The position numbers were made by a program, and so were the translations under genes. This document shows positions 8,368-17,161 of a DNA stretch of 51,923 nt, piece by piece. Position 1 is the stretch's first letter. The number at the start of each line of letters is the position of its first letter. Source of the DNA: Lachnospiraceae bacterium (GTDB lineage: Bacteria; Bacillota; Clostridia; Lachnospirales; Lachnospiraceae); the NCBI GenBank assembly GCA_030523275.1, contig JAUNIX010000021.1, positions 1-51,923 on the forward strand, read 5' to 3'. Below the pieces are notes generated by a model. That model was not told where the DNA came from, searched no databases, and saw only the letters and a list, made by a program, of their open reading frames with translations.

Positions 8368-9207
8368 TTAAAACAGAGGTACAACTGCTCCATTGTAATT
8401 ATCTTCGATATATTTCTTTACATCATCACTTTGTAAAGCTTTTACCAGTGCTTTTGTCGCATCGTTGTCTTCATTTCCCTTTTTCACAGCAACAATATTA
8501 CCGTAAGTTTTTGCCCCAAGAGAATCTGCATCTTCGACTGCCAACGCATCTTTACTTACTTCTAAATCTGCTTCCAATGCATAATTTCCGTTGACCACTG
8601 CAATATCAACATCTTTCAAAGATCTAGGAATCTGTGCGGCTTCCAATTCTTTAATTTCAAGATTCTTTTTATTTTCAATAATATCTTTCTTTGTCGCAGT
8701 TAAAGATGCATTATCTTTTAATTTAATCAGCCCCTGAGCTTCTAATAACAATAATGCTCTTGCTTCATTTGTTGTATCATTTGGCACTGCAACAATCGCT
8801 CCATCTTTTAAATCATCTAAAGATTTGGTTTTGCCTGGGAAAATGCCAAATGGTTCATAATGGATTACTCCCGCTGACACAAGGTGTGTTCCTTTTTCTT
8901 TATTAAAATCATCTAAGTATGGCTGATGCTGAAAATAGTTTGCATCCAAATCTCCTGATTCTAATGCTGTATTTGGCTGTACATAATCAGAATATTCTTT
9001 GATTTCCAAAGTATATCCTTCTTTCTCTAATTGCTTCTTTGCCACCTTTAAAATATCAGCATGAGGAGAAGGACTTGCTCCCACTACAATTTTCTTTGTT
9101 TCTTCTTTTGTACTTTCTTCTTTCTTCGCTCCGCATCCAACCAAAGCTCCAAGTACTAATGTTCCCGCCAAAATAGCAGCTAATGTTTTTTTCCATAATT
9201 TTTTCAT
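8368..9207 (-). CDS. metQ: Methionine-binding lipoprotein MetQ
   Basis: This is the 279-residue solute-binding lipoprotein of the NlpA/MetQ family. A signal peptide ends in the lipobox LVGC with the lipidated Cys at 25. The mature part carries KIVVGASPSPHADILK and the YFQHQPYLDDF motif that shape the methionine pocket. It is first gene of metQNI. GAGGTGAG precedes the ATG. No S-box (SAM riboswitch) is visible upstream, so control by SAM at the RNA level is not supported here. Confidence 0.95.
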   Translation of the reverse strand: MKKLWKKTLAAILAGTLVLGALVGCGAKKEESTKEETKKIVVGASPSPHADILKVAKKQLEKEGYTLEIKEYSDYVQPNTALESGDLDANYFQHQPYLDDFNKEKGTHLVSAGVIHYEPFGIFPGKTKSLDDLKDGAIVAVPNDTTNEARALLLLEAQGLIKLKDNASLTATKKDIIENKKNLEIKELEAAQIPRSLKDVDIAVVNGNYALEADLEVSKDALAVEDADSLGAKTYGNIVAVKKGNEDNDATKALVKALQSDDVKKYIEDNYNGAVVPLF

Positions 9208-9361
9208 ATCAACTCACCTCATCATCTTTCTTTCATTTTGAATAAATCTGTCTCTTTGACTTTTTTCATCATATCAAAAGATTTTTTATTTGCATAATAT
9301 TTACATTTTGTAGCTAGATATAGTTTTTACCTATAACAAAAAATATCCAAAATTTGTGCAA

Positions 9362-9397
9362 AACCGAATGAAACACGCTCTGCGAGTTTCATCGGTT
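9362..9397. repeat. Intergenic hairpin with ATGAAAC/GTTTCAT arms
   Basis: Arms AACCG-A-ATGAAAC-A-CGC and GCG-A-GTTTCAT-CGGTT pair with one bulge and one mismatch around TCT. It lies between metQ and the yerC terminator. Its GAAACACG core resembles the hairpin at 274-302. Confidence 0.5.
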
Positions 9398-9410
9398 CGC
9401 GTAAATAAAA

Positions 9411-9456
9411 ATGCCATATGTATACAGCCCTTATATATACTGTACACATATGGCAT
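9411..9456 (-). terminator. Terminator-like hairpin after yerC
   Basis: A 17-bp stem with a single mismatch (9411-9427 with 9440-9456) encloses a 12-base AT-rich loop. It is 34 bases past the yerC stop at 9490 and is followed on the minus strand by TTTTTATTT. Confidence 0.7.
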
Positions 9457-9489
9457 TCTTATCCCTTTTTATAAATCATTTTTTGTAGA

Positions 9490-9801
9490 TTATTTTTCGT
9501 TATTTTGTTCCTCTTGTTCTTTCATACGAGCAAAGACCATATCGTAGCCATCATTTCCATAATTCAAAGAACGATTCACACGACTAATCGTAGCTGTTGA
9601 TGCACCTGTCTTATTAGCCACTTCCAAATAAGTATGATGTTCTCGTAACATTCTTGCAACTTCAAAACGCTGTGCCATTGAAAGCAACTCATTGATCGTA
9701 CAAATATCCTCAAAATACGTAAAACACTCTTCCACATTTTCCAGACAGAGAATCGCACGAAATAATCGTTCAACTTCTGGTGTCCTAACATTTTTTCCCA
9801 T
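9490..9801 (-). CDS. YerC/YecD family TrpR-related DNA-binding protein
   Basis: The protein has 103 residues. It belongs to the TrpR-like YerC/YecD family: an all-helical protein with the helix-turn-helix VANKTGASTATISRVNRSL at about residues 63-81 (short motif given). The family lacks clear evidence for tryptophan binding. GGAGG lies 8 bases before the ATG at 9801; the longer frame to 9840 has no such signal. It is monocistronic with its own promoter. Its target is not evident. Confidence 0.88.
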   Translation of the reverse strand: MGKNVRTPEVERLFRAILCLENVEECFTYFEDICTINELLSMAQRFEVARMLREHHTYLEVANKTGASTATISRVNRSLNYGNDGYDMVFARMKEQEEQNNEK

Positions 9802-9894
9802 CGTTCTATCCTCCGCATGACGAATACGTCTCTGTAACATTATTCTCTAAACATTTTTACTTTCCACTTTTAACGCATTAAAGTACTTTACATA

Positions 9895-9922
9895 AGTGTA
9901 CCACAGCCACAAATATTTTCAA
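9895..9922 (-). promoter_or_regulatory. Promoter of yerC-like gene
   Basis: The -35 box TTGAAA (9917-9922), a 16-base spacer and TACACT (9895-9900) preceded by TGG form an extended -10 promoter on the minus strand. Confidence 0.45.
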
Positions 9923-9975
9923 GCACAAATTCATGTAATTCCTCATAGAATAAAGAAAAAAGTATGGAGAATTTT

Positions 9976-10968
9976 ATGAAAAAGTATCTTTTGATGACAA
10001 GTCTTCTCGCATTTTGCCTTGTCATCATCTACGGCTGTGGCAAAACATCTTCTTCACTAAAAAAAGTAACCTTAAATGAAGTTGCACATTCAATCTTTTA
10101 CGCCCCACAATATGTAGCAATCGAATTAGGGTATTTTGAAGAAGAAGGCATCGATCTGACGTTGGAAACCGGTTTTGGTGCTGACAAGACGATGACCGCT
10201 GTCATTTCCGGCAATGCCGATATTGGATTTATGGGACCAGAAGCCACGATTTACCAATACCAAGAAGGAAATAAAGACTATGCTGTTAATTTTGCACAAT
10301 TGACACAGCGAGCTGGTAATTTCCTGATCTCCAGAGAAAAAATCAAGGATTTTACATGGGATGATATCAAAGGCAAAGATGTCATCGGAGGACGAAAAGG
10401 CGGTATGCCGGAAATGATTTTTGAATATGTTTTAAAGAAAAATGGCATTGACCCGAAAAAAGATATTCATATGATCCAAAACATCGACTTTGCAAATACT
10501 GCTGGTGCATTTACGGGTGGCAGTGGTGATTTTACAGTTGAATTTGAACCAAGCGCCACTGCTCTTGAAAATGAAAAAGCTGGTTATGTAACCGCTTCAC
10601 TTGGAATCGAAAGTGGATATGTACCATATACAACCTACTGTGCAAAACAAAGTTATCTAAAAGATCATGAGGATACGATCAAGGGGTTCACACGTGCAAT
10701 TGCCAAAGGACAAAAATATGTAAGCAACCATAGTGCAGAAGAAATTGCCGATGTAATCGCACCTCAATTTAAAGAAACAAGCAAAAAAGATCTGATCAAA
10801 ATATTAAAACGATATATGGAACAGGACACTTATAAAGAAACGCCTGAATTTGATGAAAATGGCTACGAATTATTGCAAGATATCTTAGAGCAGGCTGGCG
10901 AATTAAACGAACGTGTCGATTTCCATACACTGGTTGATAATCAATATGCAAAAGATGCCATAAAATAG
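9976..10968 (+). CDS. ABC transporter substrate-binding lipoprotein, NMT1/ThiY-like
   Basis: This 330-residue solute-binding protein of the NMT1/ThiY/SsuA family has a lipobox IYGC with Cys at 21. The mature start contains the family signature FYAPQYVAIELGYF-EEEGIDL and the segment GNADIGFMGPEA. Relatives bind thiamine pyrimidine precursors, alkanesulfonates, nitrate or taurine. The start at 9976 is chosen because GGAGA lies 6 bases upstream. No permease or ATPase gene is adjacent, and a terminator follows at once, so it is an orphan binding protein that must use a transporter encoded elsewhere. The substrate cannot be named from sequence. Confidence 0.85.
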   Translation: MKKYLLMTSLLAFCLVIIYGCGKTSSSLKKVTLNEVAHSIFYAPQYVAIELGYFEEEGIDLTLETGFGADKTMTAVISGNADIGFMGPEATIYQYQEGNKDYAVNFAQLTQRAGNFLISREKIKDFTWDDIKGKDVIGGRKGGMPEMIFEYVLKKNGIDPKKDIHMIQNIDFANTAGAFTGGSGDFTVEFEPSATALENEKAGYVTASLGIESGYVPYTTYCAKQSYLKDHEDTIKGFTRAIAKGQKYVSNHSAEEIADVIAPQFKETSKKDLIKILKRYMEQDTYKETPEFDENGYELLQDILEQAGELNERVDFHTLVDNQYAKDAIK

Positions 10969-10979
10969 AAAATATAGTT

Positions 10980-11022
10980 ATCCAGGCGAAATCTAACCTC
11001 ATTCTTTCGTCTGGATATTTTC
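10980..11022 (+). terminator. Terminator after the orphan binding protein
   Basis: A 12-bp stem with one G-U pair (10980-10991 with 11005-11016) is followed by ATTTTCTT. It begins 11 bases past the stop. Confidence 0.75.
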
Positions 11023-11105
11023 TTAAAATCGTTGAATTAAGAAAAAAATTGAAAAAATTCATTGAAAATTAAGGGATGAAATCTTTCATATTTCCTAACT
11101 TATGA

Positions 11106-11111
11106 TATAAT
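11106..11111 (+). promoter_or_regulatory. -10 element upstream of the LD-carboxypeptidase operon
   Basis: There is a perfect TATAAT at 11106-11111, 55 bases before the ATG at 11167. The -35 region (CTTTCA at 17 bases) is a poor match. Confidence 0.4.
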
Positions 11112-11166
11112 AGTTGAAACAGAATACCAGAGGAGAAGGCTGGATATCAGAAAGCGGGGAAACAAG

Positions 11167-11439
11167 ATGAAAGACAATGAAAAATGGTCTATTTTAATGT
11201 TTATTGTTATATTTATTTTTGCAGTTTGCGAATTTATCCTGTTACCAGATGGGGTTGGCATTCGTTTAAGTGACGGGTTAAAACATTATTGCCGAATCAA
11301 ACCATATGAAATTATGCCACCAGTTATTATTTCTGGCTTTGGTGCTGCGTTAACTCACCATGGAACAATCAAAAAAGGCGTATTTATCTTTCTAGTTGGT
11401 ATTGCCATTTTTATCGGCACTCTTACATATCACCTATGA
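11167..11439 (+). CDS. Small two-helix membrane protein
   Basis: This unrecognised 90-residue protein has one hydrophobic helix at about residues 8-27, a polar middle with KHYCRIKPYEIMPP, and a C-terminal hydrophobic helix at about 68-88. GGGG precedes the ATG. Its stop overlaps the next start by four bases (ATGA), so it is translationally coupled to the LD-carboxypeptidase gene. A role at the cell envelope is inferred from that coupling only. Confidence 0.75.
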   Translation: MKDNEKWSILMFIVIFIFAVCEFILLPDGVGIRLSDGLKHYCRIKPYEIMPPVIISGFGAALTHHGTIKKGVFIFLVGIAIFIGTLTYHL

Positions 11440-12275
11440 TAATGGATCATATGACGATTGCGCTTGTCGCCTGCTCCAATCCGATTACTGATACACAGTT
11501 AATCGAGGTTAGACAAGTTATTTCTATTTTAAGACAACACCATATATCCGTATTGATCAAGGATTCCATACAAGATTCCATTTCGGCAAAACAGCGGGCT
11601 GACAATTTAATGGAATGTTATCGAAATCCAGAGGTGAAGATGATCTGTGATATTTCTGGTGGAGATTTAGCAAATGGAATTCTTTCGTACCTAGATTTTA
11701 ATTATATTCAAAAACATCCAAAACCTTTTTGTGGATACAGCGATTTAACTTCGATCATCAATGGAATTTATACGAAAACCGGAAATATTAGTATTCTTTA
11801 TCAAATCCGCAATTTATGTGGACCGGATTCCAGTCGGCAACAGACATACTTTTGGAACTATCTGTCTGGGACATCGAATCAGTTCACTTGTCCGAAAATT
11901 ACAATGATCCAAGGAGAAAAAATGCCATCTTCTATTATCACAGGAGGCAATATCCGCTGTCTGCTAAAATTAGCCGGCACTCCATTTTGGCCGGATTTAT
12001 CGGACAGGATTTTGTTGTTAGAAAGTCTTAGTGGCGGAAGAGAACGTATTCAGGCTTTTTTTGATCAATTAAATCATATGGGAGTATTCCAGCAAATTTC
12101 CGGACTTTTACTTGGCACTTTTACCCAATTAGATAGGGAATTTGGCGTTCACACAGTAGAACAAATTGCATTAGAAAATATCAGCAATCACTTGATACCA
12201 GTTGGCCGTACAATGGAGATCGGTCACGGTAAAAACTCTCTGGCAATCGCCATTGGCAAACAATGGGAGGGATAA
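11436..12275 (+). CDS. LD-carboxypeptidase (peptidase family S66)
   Basis: The protein has 279 residues. It is a muramoyltetrapeptide LD-carboxypeptidase-like serine peptidase that trims the terminal D-Ala from murein tetrapeptides in the cytosol during wall recycling. The S66 catalytic triad can be placed: nucleophile Ser102 in GYSD, Glu196 in LLLES, His264 in IGHG. There is no signal peptide. Three ATG codons lie within the first six codons; 11436 is used because it gives the ATGA overlap with the preceding gene. Relatives include MccF, which cleaves microcin C, so self-protection is an alternative role. Confidence 0.9.
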   Translation: MIMDHMTIALVACSNPITDTQLIEVRQVISILRQHHISVLIKDSIQDSISAKQRADNLMECYRNPEVKMICDISGGDLANGILSYLDFNYIQKHPKPFCGYSDLTSIINGIYTKTGNISILYQIRNLCGPDSSRQQTYFWNYLSGTSNQFTCPKITMIQGEKMPSSIITGGNIRCLLKLAGTPFWPDLSDRILLLESLSGGRERIQAFFDQLNHMGVFQQISGLLLGTFTQLDREFGVHTVEQIALENISNHLIPVGRTMEIGHGKNSLAIAIGKQWEG

Positions 12276-12279
12276 ATTT

Positions 12280-12477
12280 ATGCATAATCAAAAAAAATTA
12301 CAGGCAACCAGTTGTGATACCTGTACTTATTATACTTATGATGATGAATATGACGGCTATGTTTGTGATGCAAACATGGATGAAGATGAATATAGCCGTT
12401 TAATGTCTGATCAACATTACCGTTGTCCATTTTGGCGTTCTGGTGATGAATACGCAGTTGTACGCCATCAGATGTAA
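12280..12477 (+). CDS. DUF6472 family small Cys-containing protein
   Basis: This 65-residue protein is very acidic and Tyr-rich. It has four Cys (12, 15, 29, 49) in a CDTC...C...C arrangement that suggests a small zinc-binding knuckle. The start at 12280 follows GGGAGGG. It begins 4 bases after the LD-carboxypeptidase stop and closes the three-gene operon. The family is common in Clostridia and has no known function. Confidence 0.82.
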   Translation: MHNQKKLQATSCDTCTYYTYDDEYDGYVCDANMDEDEYSRLMSDQHYRCPFWRSGDEYAVVRHQM

Positions 12478-12511
12478 GAAACTTTTATCTGTTATGATAA
12501 AGGACAAACAC

Positions 12512-12546
12512 AGGGCTTCGCACATTTCGTGCAAAGCCCTTTCTTC
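12512..12546. terminator. Terminator between DUF6472 gene and beta-galactosidase gene
   Basis: The stem AGGGCTT-C-GCAC pairs with GTGC-A-AAGCCCT around ATTTC and is followed by TTTCTTC on the plus strand. It can also serve the minus-strand gene that ends at 12551. Confidence 0.8.
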
Positions 12547-12550
12547 ATGA

Positions 12551-15500
12551 TCATATTCCTCTAAAACAAATTGTAAACTCCATTTCTTTTTCTGGTGAAA
12601 TTATATATTGTTTCAGTGGTCGTGCTCCCCAGCTATCATCTCCACCAACACCCATTTGCATTTTCGATAATTTTACTACAGTCTCATATGGTTTTGGCAA
12701 TTCGTAATCATGTTTTGCATTCTCCAGTTCATCCGGTGTATATGGAAGAACTGAAAATTCAAAATGATTGCCAAAATAGAAGAGTCCTCTGCCTTTTTTA
12801 TTCATAACTTTTGCATATCGAACACCGATGCGATTTCCACATTCCTGAGGATTCAAATATGAAGATACATTCTTCTTCGCTGTTGTCTGAAACAGACCAA
12901 GTCTTGCACCCTCATGGCGATCAATATAGTTTTCTTCTGGTCCCAGACCATAATATTCAACCTGATCAAATTCAAGAGGCAATTTCATTATCATTCCAAA
13001 TTCAGGAAGAAACGACATGTTTTCTGGTATTTGATACTTAAAGTTCACTTTTATTGTCCCATCTCCATATACCTTATAGCATAATGTTGCATATGAAATT
13101 GGTTGTGTTGGCATAACATAATCATACTCGATCGTAACACTATCTTTATTTTTATAACATCTCGGTTTCAAATCATAATAAATCTGATTTGGATGATTCA
13201 GTGCATATTTACTAATCATATTCCACTGTGATGCCTCAAAAGGAATGCATCCTCCATTATCATTATCCACTGGAGCGCGCCAGAAATTTGGCTTTGGCAT
13301 CTCACGAATCATTTCAACACCTGCGTATTTATACGATACCAGACCGCCATACATCTTGGAAAATAGAACCTTAAAAGACTCTCCACGGACACCAATATTA
13401 GCCTTTCCCTCAATTACTTCAAACGTATTGCTTTTCTTAATCTTAGACGGTGCACCGAAAATCTCGTAAATTGCCTGTCCAAAAGCTACTTCATGTCCTT
13501 TCTTTGCCCATATTGTTTCATCCTTTAACAAAAAGGACACTGTAATCGCATATTCGCCCGGTGTCTTCCAGTCACGAATCGGTAATGGATATGTCTTTGC
13601 TGATAATGGTTTGACATCCGTCTCTAAATAGGCAGTTTCGATTCGTTTTCCATCTTTCTCCACCTTAACAACACAGTCATAATCATTTGTATTAACGAAT
13701 AAGTTTTTATTTACAATCTCAACATAGTGCTTGTTCACTTTCATCGAAATATTTTGATAATTGTATTTTACTTCTTGCATTTTGGGAGATGGATTTCTAT
13801 CCTTCCCATAAACAATCCCATTTCCACTGAAATTATAGTCTGTCGGTCGTTCGCCAAAATCTCCGCCATATGCCTGTATATCATTACCATATGCATCTTT
13901 GCTATCCAAGGACTGATCAATATAATCCCAAATAAAGCCTCCCTGATAACGTGGTTCCCGATCGCTTAAATCCGTGTATAAATGCATGCCTCCACAGGAA
14001 TTTCCCATTGCATGTGTATACTCGCAACAGATAAACGGCTTTTTCGGATGTCGTCGGAGAAAATGTTCAATTTTTGCAACCGGAGGATACATCTGACTTT
14101 CCATGTCGCTTGTGTCAGGATATCTTCTATCATGGTAAATTCCTTCATAGTGAACAAGACGAGTGCTATCCTGTTTACGGTAAAACTGAGACATCTCCCA
14201 GATTGTCTTGCCACCATAAGATTCATTTCCACAAGACCAAATTAAGATAGATGGATGGTTCTTATCTCTCTGATACATCGTATTAGCACGGTCAAGCATC
14301 ATTTCCCGAAATCCCGGTTTATCATCCGGTGTAACAAACGATAAATCTTCATAATTTTTATGCAAGCCATCCCAACCGCCATGACTCTCCATATTATTTT
14401 CCGCAATCATATAAAGTCCGTAAAGATCGCATAGTTCATAAATATAAGAATCATTTGGATAATGGGAGGTACGAATGGCATTGATATTATTACGTTTCAT
14501 AGTGATAATATCTTTTTCGACATTTTTCTTCACTGGTACACGCCCGCATACGGAAGAAAATTCATGGCGATTCACACCTTTAAATACAATCCTCTTACCA
14601 TTTAAACGCATAATACCATCCACCATCTCAAAGCGTCGAAACCCAACATATTGATGAATCCACTCGACCGTTTTACCCGTTTGATCTTTCACTTGAATTT
14701 CCAGATCATAAAGATTTGGTATTTCTGCACTCCACAAATCTGGATTTTTTACCTGATAGCAGAAAGTTTCTTCGCCTGATATGGATTCTTGATTTCTAAA
14801 AATAGTTTTACCATCTCTCATTAAAGTAAAGCAGGCACTACCAACACCTTCTGTCTTTGTCTTAATTTCAACATCCGCGCTTGTAAATGTATCGTTTAAA
14901 TAGGGACGTATACTAAGATCACGAATATGCACTTGAGGAACTGTATACAAATATACATCTCGAAAAATTCCGGAAAAACGATAGAAATCCTGATCTTCAC
15001 ACCAACTACCTGCTGTCCATTTAAAAACAAGTGCAGCTAATTTATTAACCCCATCCACTAAATAGGAAGTCAGATCAAATTCTGACGGTGTAAAGCTATC
15101 AGTACTATATCCTATATAGTGCCCATTTAACCAAAGTGCAATCGCACTTTCCACACCTTGAAAAGAAATATAAACCGGTCTTTGTTCCCACCCCTTTGGC
15201 ACTGTAAAATACTTTACATAACTTGCAACCGGATTAAAATACTCCGGGATTTCACCTGGCATAATATCATCTGTGCCATCCCAAGGATACTGGACATTGA
15301 CATAAGCTGGCGTATCATAACCCTCTAATTGAATGTGAGCTGGCACATGAATATCAGACCAGGAACAACAGTCATAATCCGCTTTCTCAAATCCTTTGAT
15401 CACTCCCTGATAGTTATTTGCATATGAAAATTTCCAGACACCATTTAAAGAATAGTGAAAGGATGTTTCTTTTAATAACATCTCCTCTTCCGATGCATAC

Positions 15501-15583
15501 CATATATGATCGGAATGAGCATCTATTCGATTTTCCGCAAAATATGCCGGATCTTTTACTCTTGAATACTCAAACTGACTCAT
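12551..15583 (-). CDS. lacZ: Beta-galactosidase, glycoside hydrolase family 2 (LacZ type)
   Basis: The enzyme has 1010 residues, close to E. coli LacZ. It hydrolyses terminal beta-galactosides such as lactose. Order: sugar-binding N domain (about 40-215), immunoglobulin-like domain (about 217-320), TIM barrel (about 322-600) and a C-terminal beta-galactosidase small-chain domain (about 720-1005). The acid/base is Glu454 in CGNES and the nucleophile is Glu521 in CCEYTHAMGNS. There is no signal peptide, so it is cytosolic and needs an importer not present here. AGGAGG lies upstream of the ATG. It is monocistronic, and no sugar regulator or transporter is adjacent. Confidence 0.95.
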   Translation of the reverse strand: MSQFEYSRVKDPAYFAENRIDAHSDHIWYASEEEMLLKETSFHYSLNGVWKFSYANNYQGVIKGFEKADYDCCSWSDIHVPAHIQLEGYDTPAYVNVQYPWDGTDDIMPGEIPEYFNPVASYVKYFTVPKGWEQRPVYISFQGVESAIALWLNGHYIGYSTDSFTPSEFDLTSYLVDGVNKLAALVFKWTAGSWCEDQDFYRFSGIFRDVYLYTVPQVHIRDLSIRPYLNDTFTSADVEIKTKTEGVGSACFTLMRDGKTIFRNQESISGEETFCYQVKNPDLWSAEIPNLYDLEIQVKDQTGKTVEWIHQYVGFRRFEMVDGIMRLNGKRIVFKGVNRHEFSSVCGRVPVKKNVEKDIITMKRNNINAIRTSHYPNDSYIYELCDLYGLYMIAENNMESHGGWDGLHKNYEDLSFVTPDDKPGFREMMLDRANTMYQRDKNHPSILIWSCGNESYGGKTIWEMSQFYRKQDSTRLVHYEGIYHDRRYPDTSDMESQMYPPVAKIEHFLRRHPKKPFICCEYTHAMGNSCGGMHLYTDLSDREPRYQGGFIWDYIDQSLDSKDAYGNDIQAYGGDFGERPTDYNFSGNGIVYGKDRNPSPKMQEVKYNYQNISMKVNKHYVEIVNKNLFVNTNDYDCVVKVEKDGKRIETAYLETDVKPLSAKTYPLPIRDWKTPGEYAITVSFLLKDETIWAKKGHEVAFGQAIYEIFGAPSKIKKSNTFEVIEGKANIGVRGESFKVLFSKMYGGLVSYKYAGVEMIREMPKPNFWRAPVDNDNGGCIPFEASQWNMISKYALNHPNQIYYDLKPRCYKNKDSVTIEYDYVMPTQPISYATLCYKVYGDGTIKVNFKYQIPENMSFLPEFGMIMKLPLEFDQVEYYGLGPEENYIDRHEGARLGLFQTTAKKNVSSYLNPQECGNRIGVRYAKVMNKKGRGLFYFGNHFEFSVLPYTPDELENAKHDYELPKPYETVVKLSKMQMGVGGDDSWGARPLKQYIISPEKEMEFTICFRGI

Positions 15584-15621
15584 AAATTATACCTCCTGAC
15601 TCTATTGTACGTCCATATAGA

Positions 15622-15655
15622 CAAAAAAACACACATTTTTGATCCAAAAACGTGC
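15622..15655 (-). terminator. Terminator of the first molybdenum operon
   Basis: A 10-bp stem with two G-U pairs on the minus strand (15646-15655 with 15631-15640) is followed by a run of seven T. It lies 36 bases past the stop of the peptidase-E-like gene. Confidence 0.7.
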
Positions 15656-15691
15656 ATTTTCTTGTCTTTATAGCTAGTTTTCCTATACTTT

Positions 15692-16429
15692 TTATAATTC
15701 CAGTATTTGTCCGTCCTGACAAATCTGAGAAATCTGTCCATCCGCAATCAGATATGCTTCACCATATAACTCTGGTTTGTCATCCGCTTGAAAGATATAA
15801 CTGCCATCTACGAGTGCATATAGTTTCTGTCCATAACTATCCATATAAGTGATGTCTTCAAATAATCGCTTTCCATCCAGCATACGATCTTTGACATTTT
15901 GATAATGAGGTAAAATGCAATATTCGGTCAAGGAAAGTCCCGGGAAAAATCTCACAAAATTAGGGTCAAGAGATTCTCCATCCAATTCTGGTTGACAATA
16001 AACCATCTTTGCACTATTCATGGAACCGGCACTGATTCCCATCACAATACCATCATAATCTTTTAGTAACTCCCTTAAACCAATTTTTTCAAAAAATGAC
16101 ATCTGGGTTGGAACATGTCCTCCGGCCAAAATGATCATATCACTCCATTCCACCAAATCTTTGGCATGATAATCATTACGAGTATCAAGAATTCGTACCT
16201 CATTTGGAATCATGCCATGATATAGAAATGCTCGGTGAAATGTATATGCCATTTCATGATTCATTTCAAATTGATAGGGATCGGCAGCAATGATCAGACA
16301 ATTAGAATCTTGCTTCCAAAATTTCTTTAAATTATCTACAAACTGATTTTTCTCAAAAAAACAACACGGTAGATGCATATGCTCTGGTACATCATTATCA
16401 CATGGACTGCTGGTCAAAAATAAAATCAT
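15692..16429 (-). CDS. Peptidase S51 / dipeptidase E-like, type 1 glutamine amidotransferase-like protein
   Basis: The protein has 245 residues with the class I amidotransferase-like fold. The nucleophile elbow is GISAGSMN with Ser133, the S51 form, so it should be a serine hydrolase such as alpha-aspartyl dipeptidase rather than a glutaminase. The IILAGGHVPTQM segment also matches the family. AAAGGAG precedes the ATG at 16429. It starts 4 bases after trmO and is last in the molybdenum operon, with no evident link to cofactor synthesis. Confidence 0.85.
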   Translation of the reverse strand: MILFLTSSPCDNDVPEHMHLPCCFFEKNQFVDNLKKFWKQDSNCLIIAADPYQFEMNHEMAYTFHRAFLYHGMIPNEVRILDTRNDYHAKDLVEWSDMIILAGGHVPTQMSFFEKIGLRELLKDYDGIVMGISAGSMNSAKMVYCQPELDGESLDPNFVRFFPGLSLTEYCILPHYQNVKDRMLDGKRLFEDITYMDSYGQKLYALVDGSYIFQADDKPELYGEAYLIADGQISQICQDGQILEL

Positions 16430-16433
16430 CAGA

Positions 16434-17120
16434 CTAGCTCCTTTCCTCTTTTGTATATGGAACGACTTCCAATACGGTCAGCCGATTTCCATCTACTGTG
16501 AAGTGAATATCCATATCATCAAATGCCATGCCATATTTTCTTTCCGGATCATGATGATAAGATGGTCTTGGATCTTGCTCTAGCGTCTTAAGCAGAGCAG
16601 GACGCTTCTCCTTTGGAAACATGTGCAATAACGCCTCTGGAAAATCCACCTGTAAATGATATTCCTTCACTTCATGGGCAAACCCTTCTTTGGCATCCGG
16701 GTGACAATCTGCATATGGTAAATATGGCTTAATATCATAAATCAATGTCTGATCTTTTAAATCAATGCCTGAAACGTGTAAAATCGGCCCCTTTGATGTC
16801 AATTCAATGCGATCTAATTTTACAGAGGACATCCCAATCGGATTCGGGCGAAACGGAGATCGAGTCGCAAACACGCCCATTCTCTGATTTCCACCCAGCC
16901 TCGGTGGCTTTACCGTCGCCGACCAGCGTTCTCTTACTACCCCGTCAAACTGCCATAAAAGCCAAATATAATTAAATCCATCCAGCCCTTTGATTGCTTC
17001 CGGATTACGGTACTCCGACTCAAATATAATCTTTCCTTTTAATTCTTCGATCAAGCCACTCTGTCTGGGAATCCCAAATTTTTCTGGAAAATCCGTCTCA
17101 ATATGCGCGATTACTTTCAT
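16434..17120 (-). CDS. trmO: tRNA (N6-threonylcarbamoyladenosine37-N6)-methyltransferase TrmO
   Basis: The protein has 228 residues. TrmO (formerly TsaA/UPF0066) uses SAM to N6-methylate t6A37 in certain tRNAs. Family features seen: EKFGIPRQSGL near the start, GLDGFNYIWLLWQFD, the strongly conserved GVFATRSPFRPNPIGMS-type segment, and the DIKPYLPYAD block. The ATG at 17120 (MKVIAHI) fits the family start; the frame can be extended to a GTG at 17162 overlapping the modC stop, and neither has a strong ribosome binding site. It lies downstream of modC, apparently a passenger in the operon. Confidence 0.9.
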   Translation of the reverse strand: MKVIAHIETDFPEKFGIPRQSGLIEELKGKIIFESEYRNPEAIKGLDGFNYIWLLWQFDGVVRERWSATVKPPRLGGNQRMGVFATRSPFRPNPIGMSSVKLDRIELTSKGPILHVSGIDLKDQTLIYDIKPYLPYADCHPDAKEGFAHEVKEYHLQVDFPEALLHMFPKEKRPALLKTLEQDPRPSYHHDPERKYGMAFDDMDIHFTVDGNRLTVLEVVPYTKEERS

Positions 17121-17161
17121 ACATTGCCCACTTTCTAATTTTGTTACACACATATCATACA

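Noticed and set aside
9208..9360. SAM (S-box) riboswitch upstream of metQ
   Set aside because: None of the conserved S-box blocks can be found, and the leader is short and AT-rich.
9356..9547. 63-codon plus-strand frame between metQ and yerC
   Set aside because: It runs through the hairpin and terminator and into yerC, and has no ribosome binding site.
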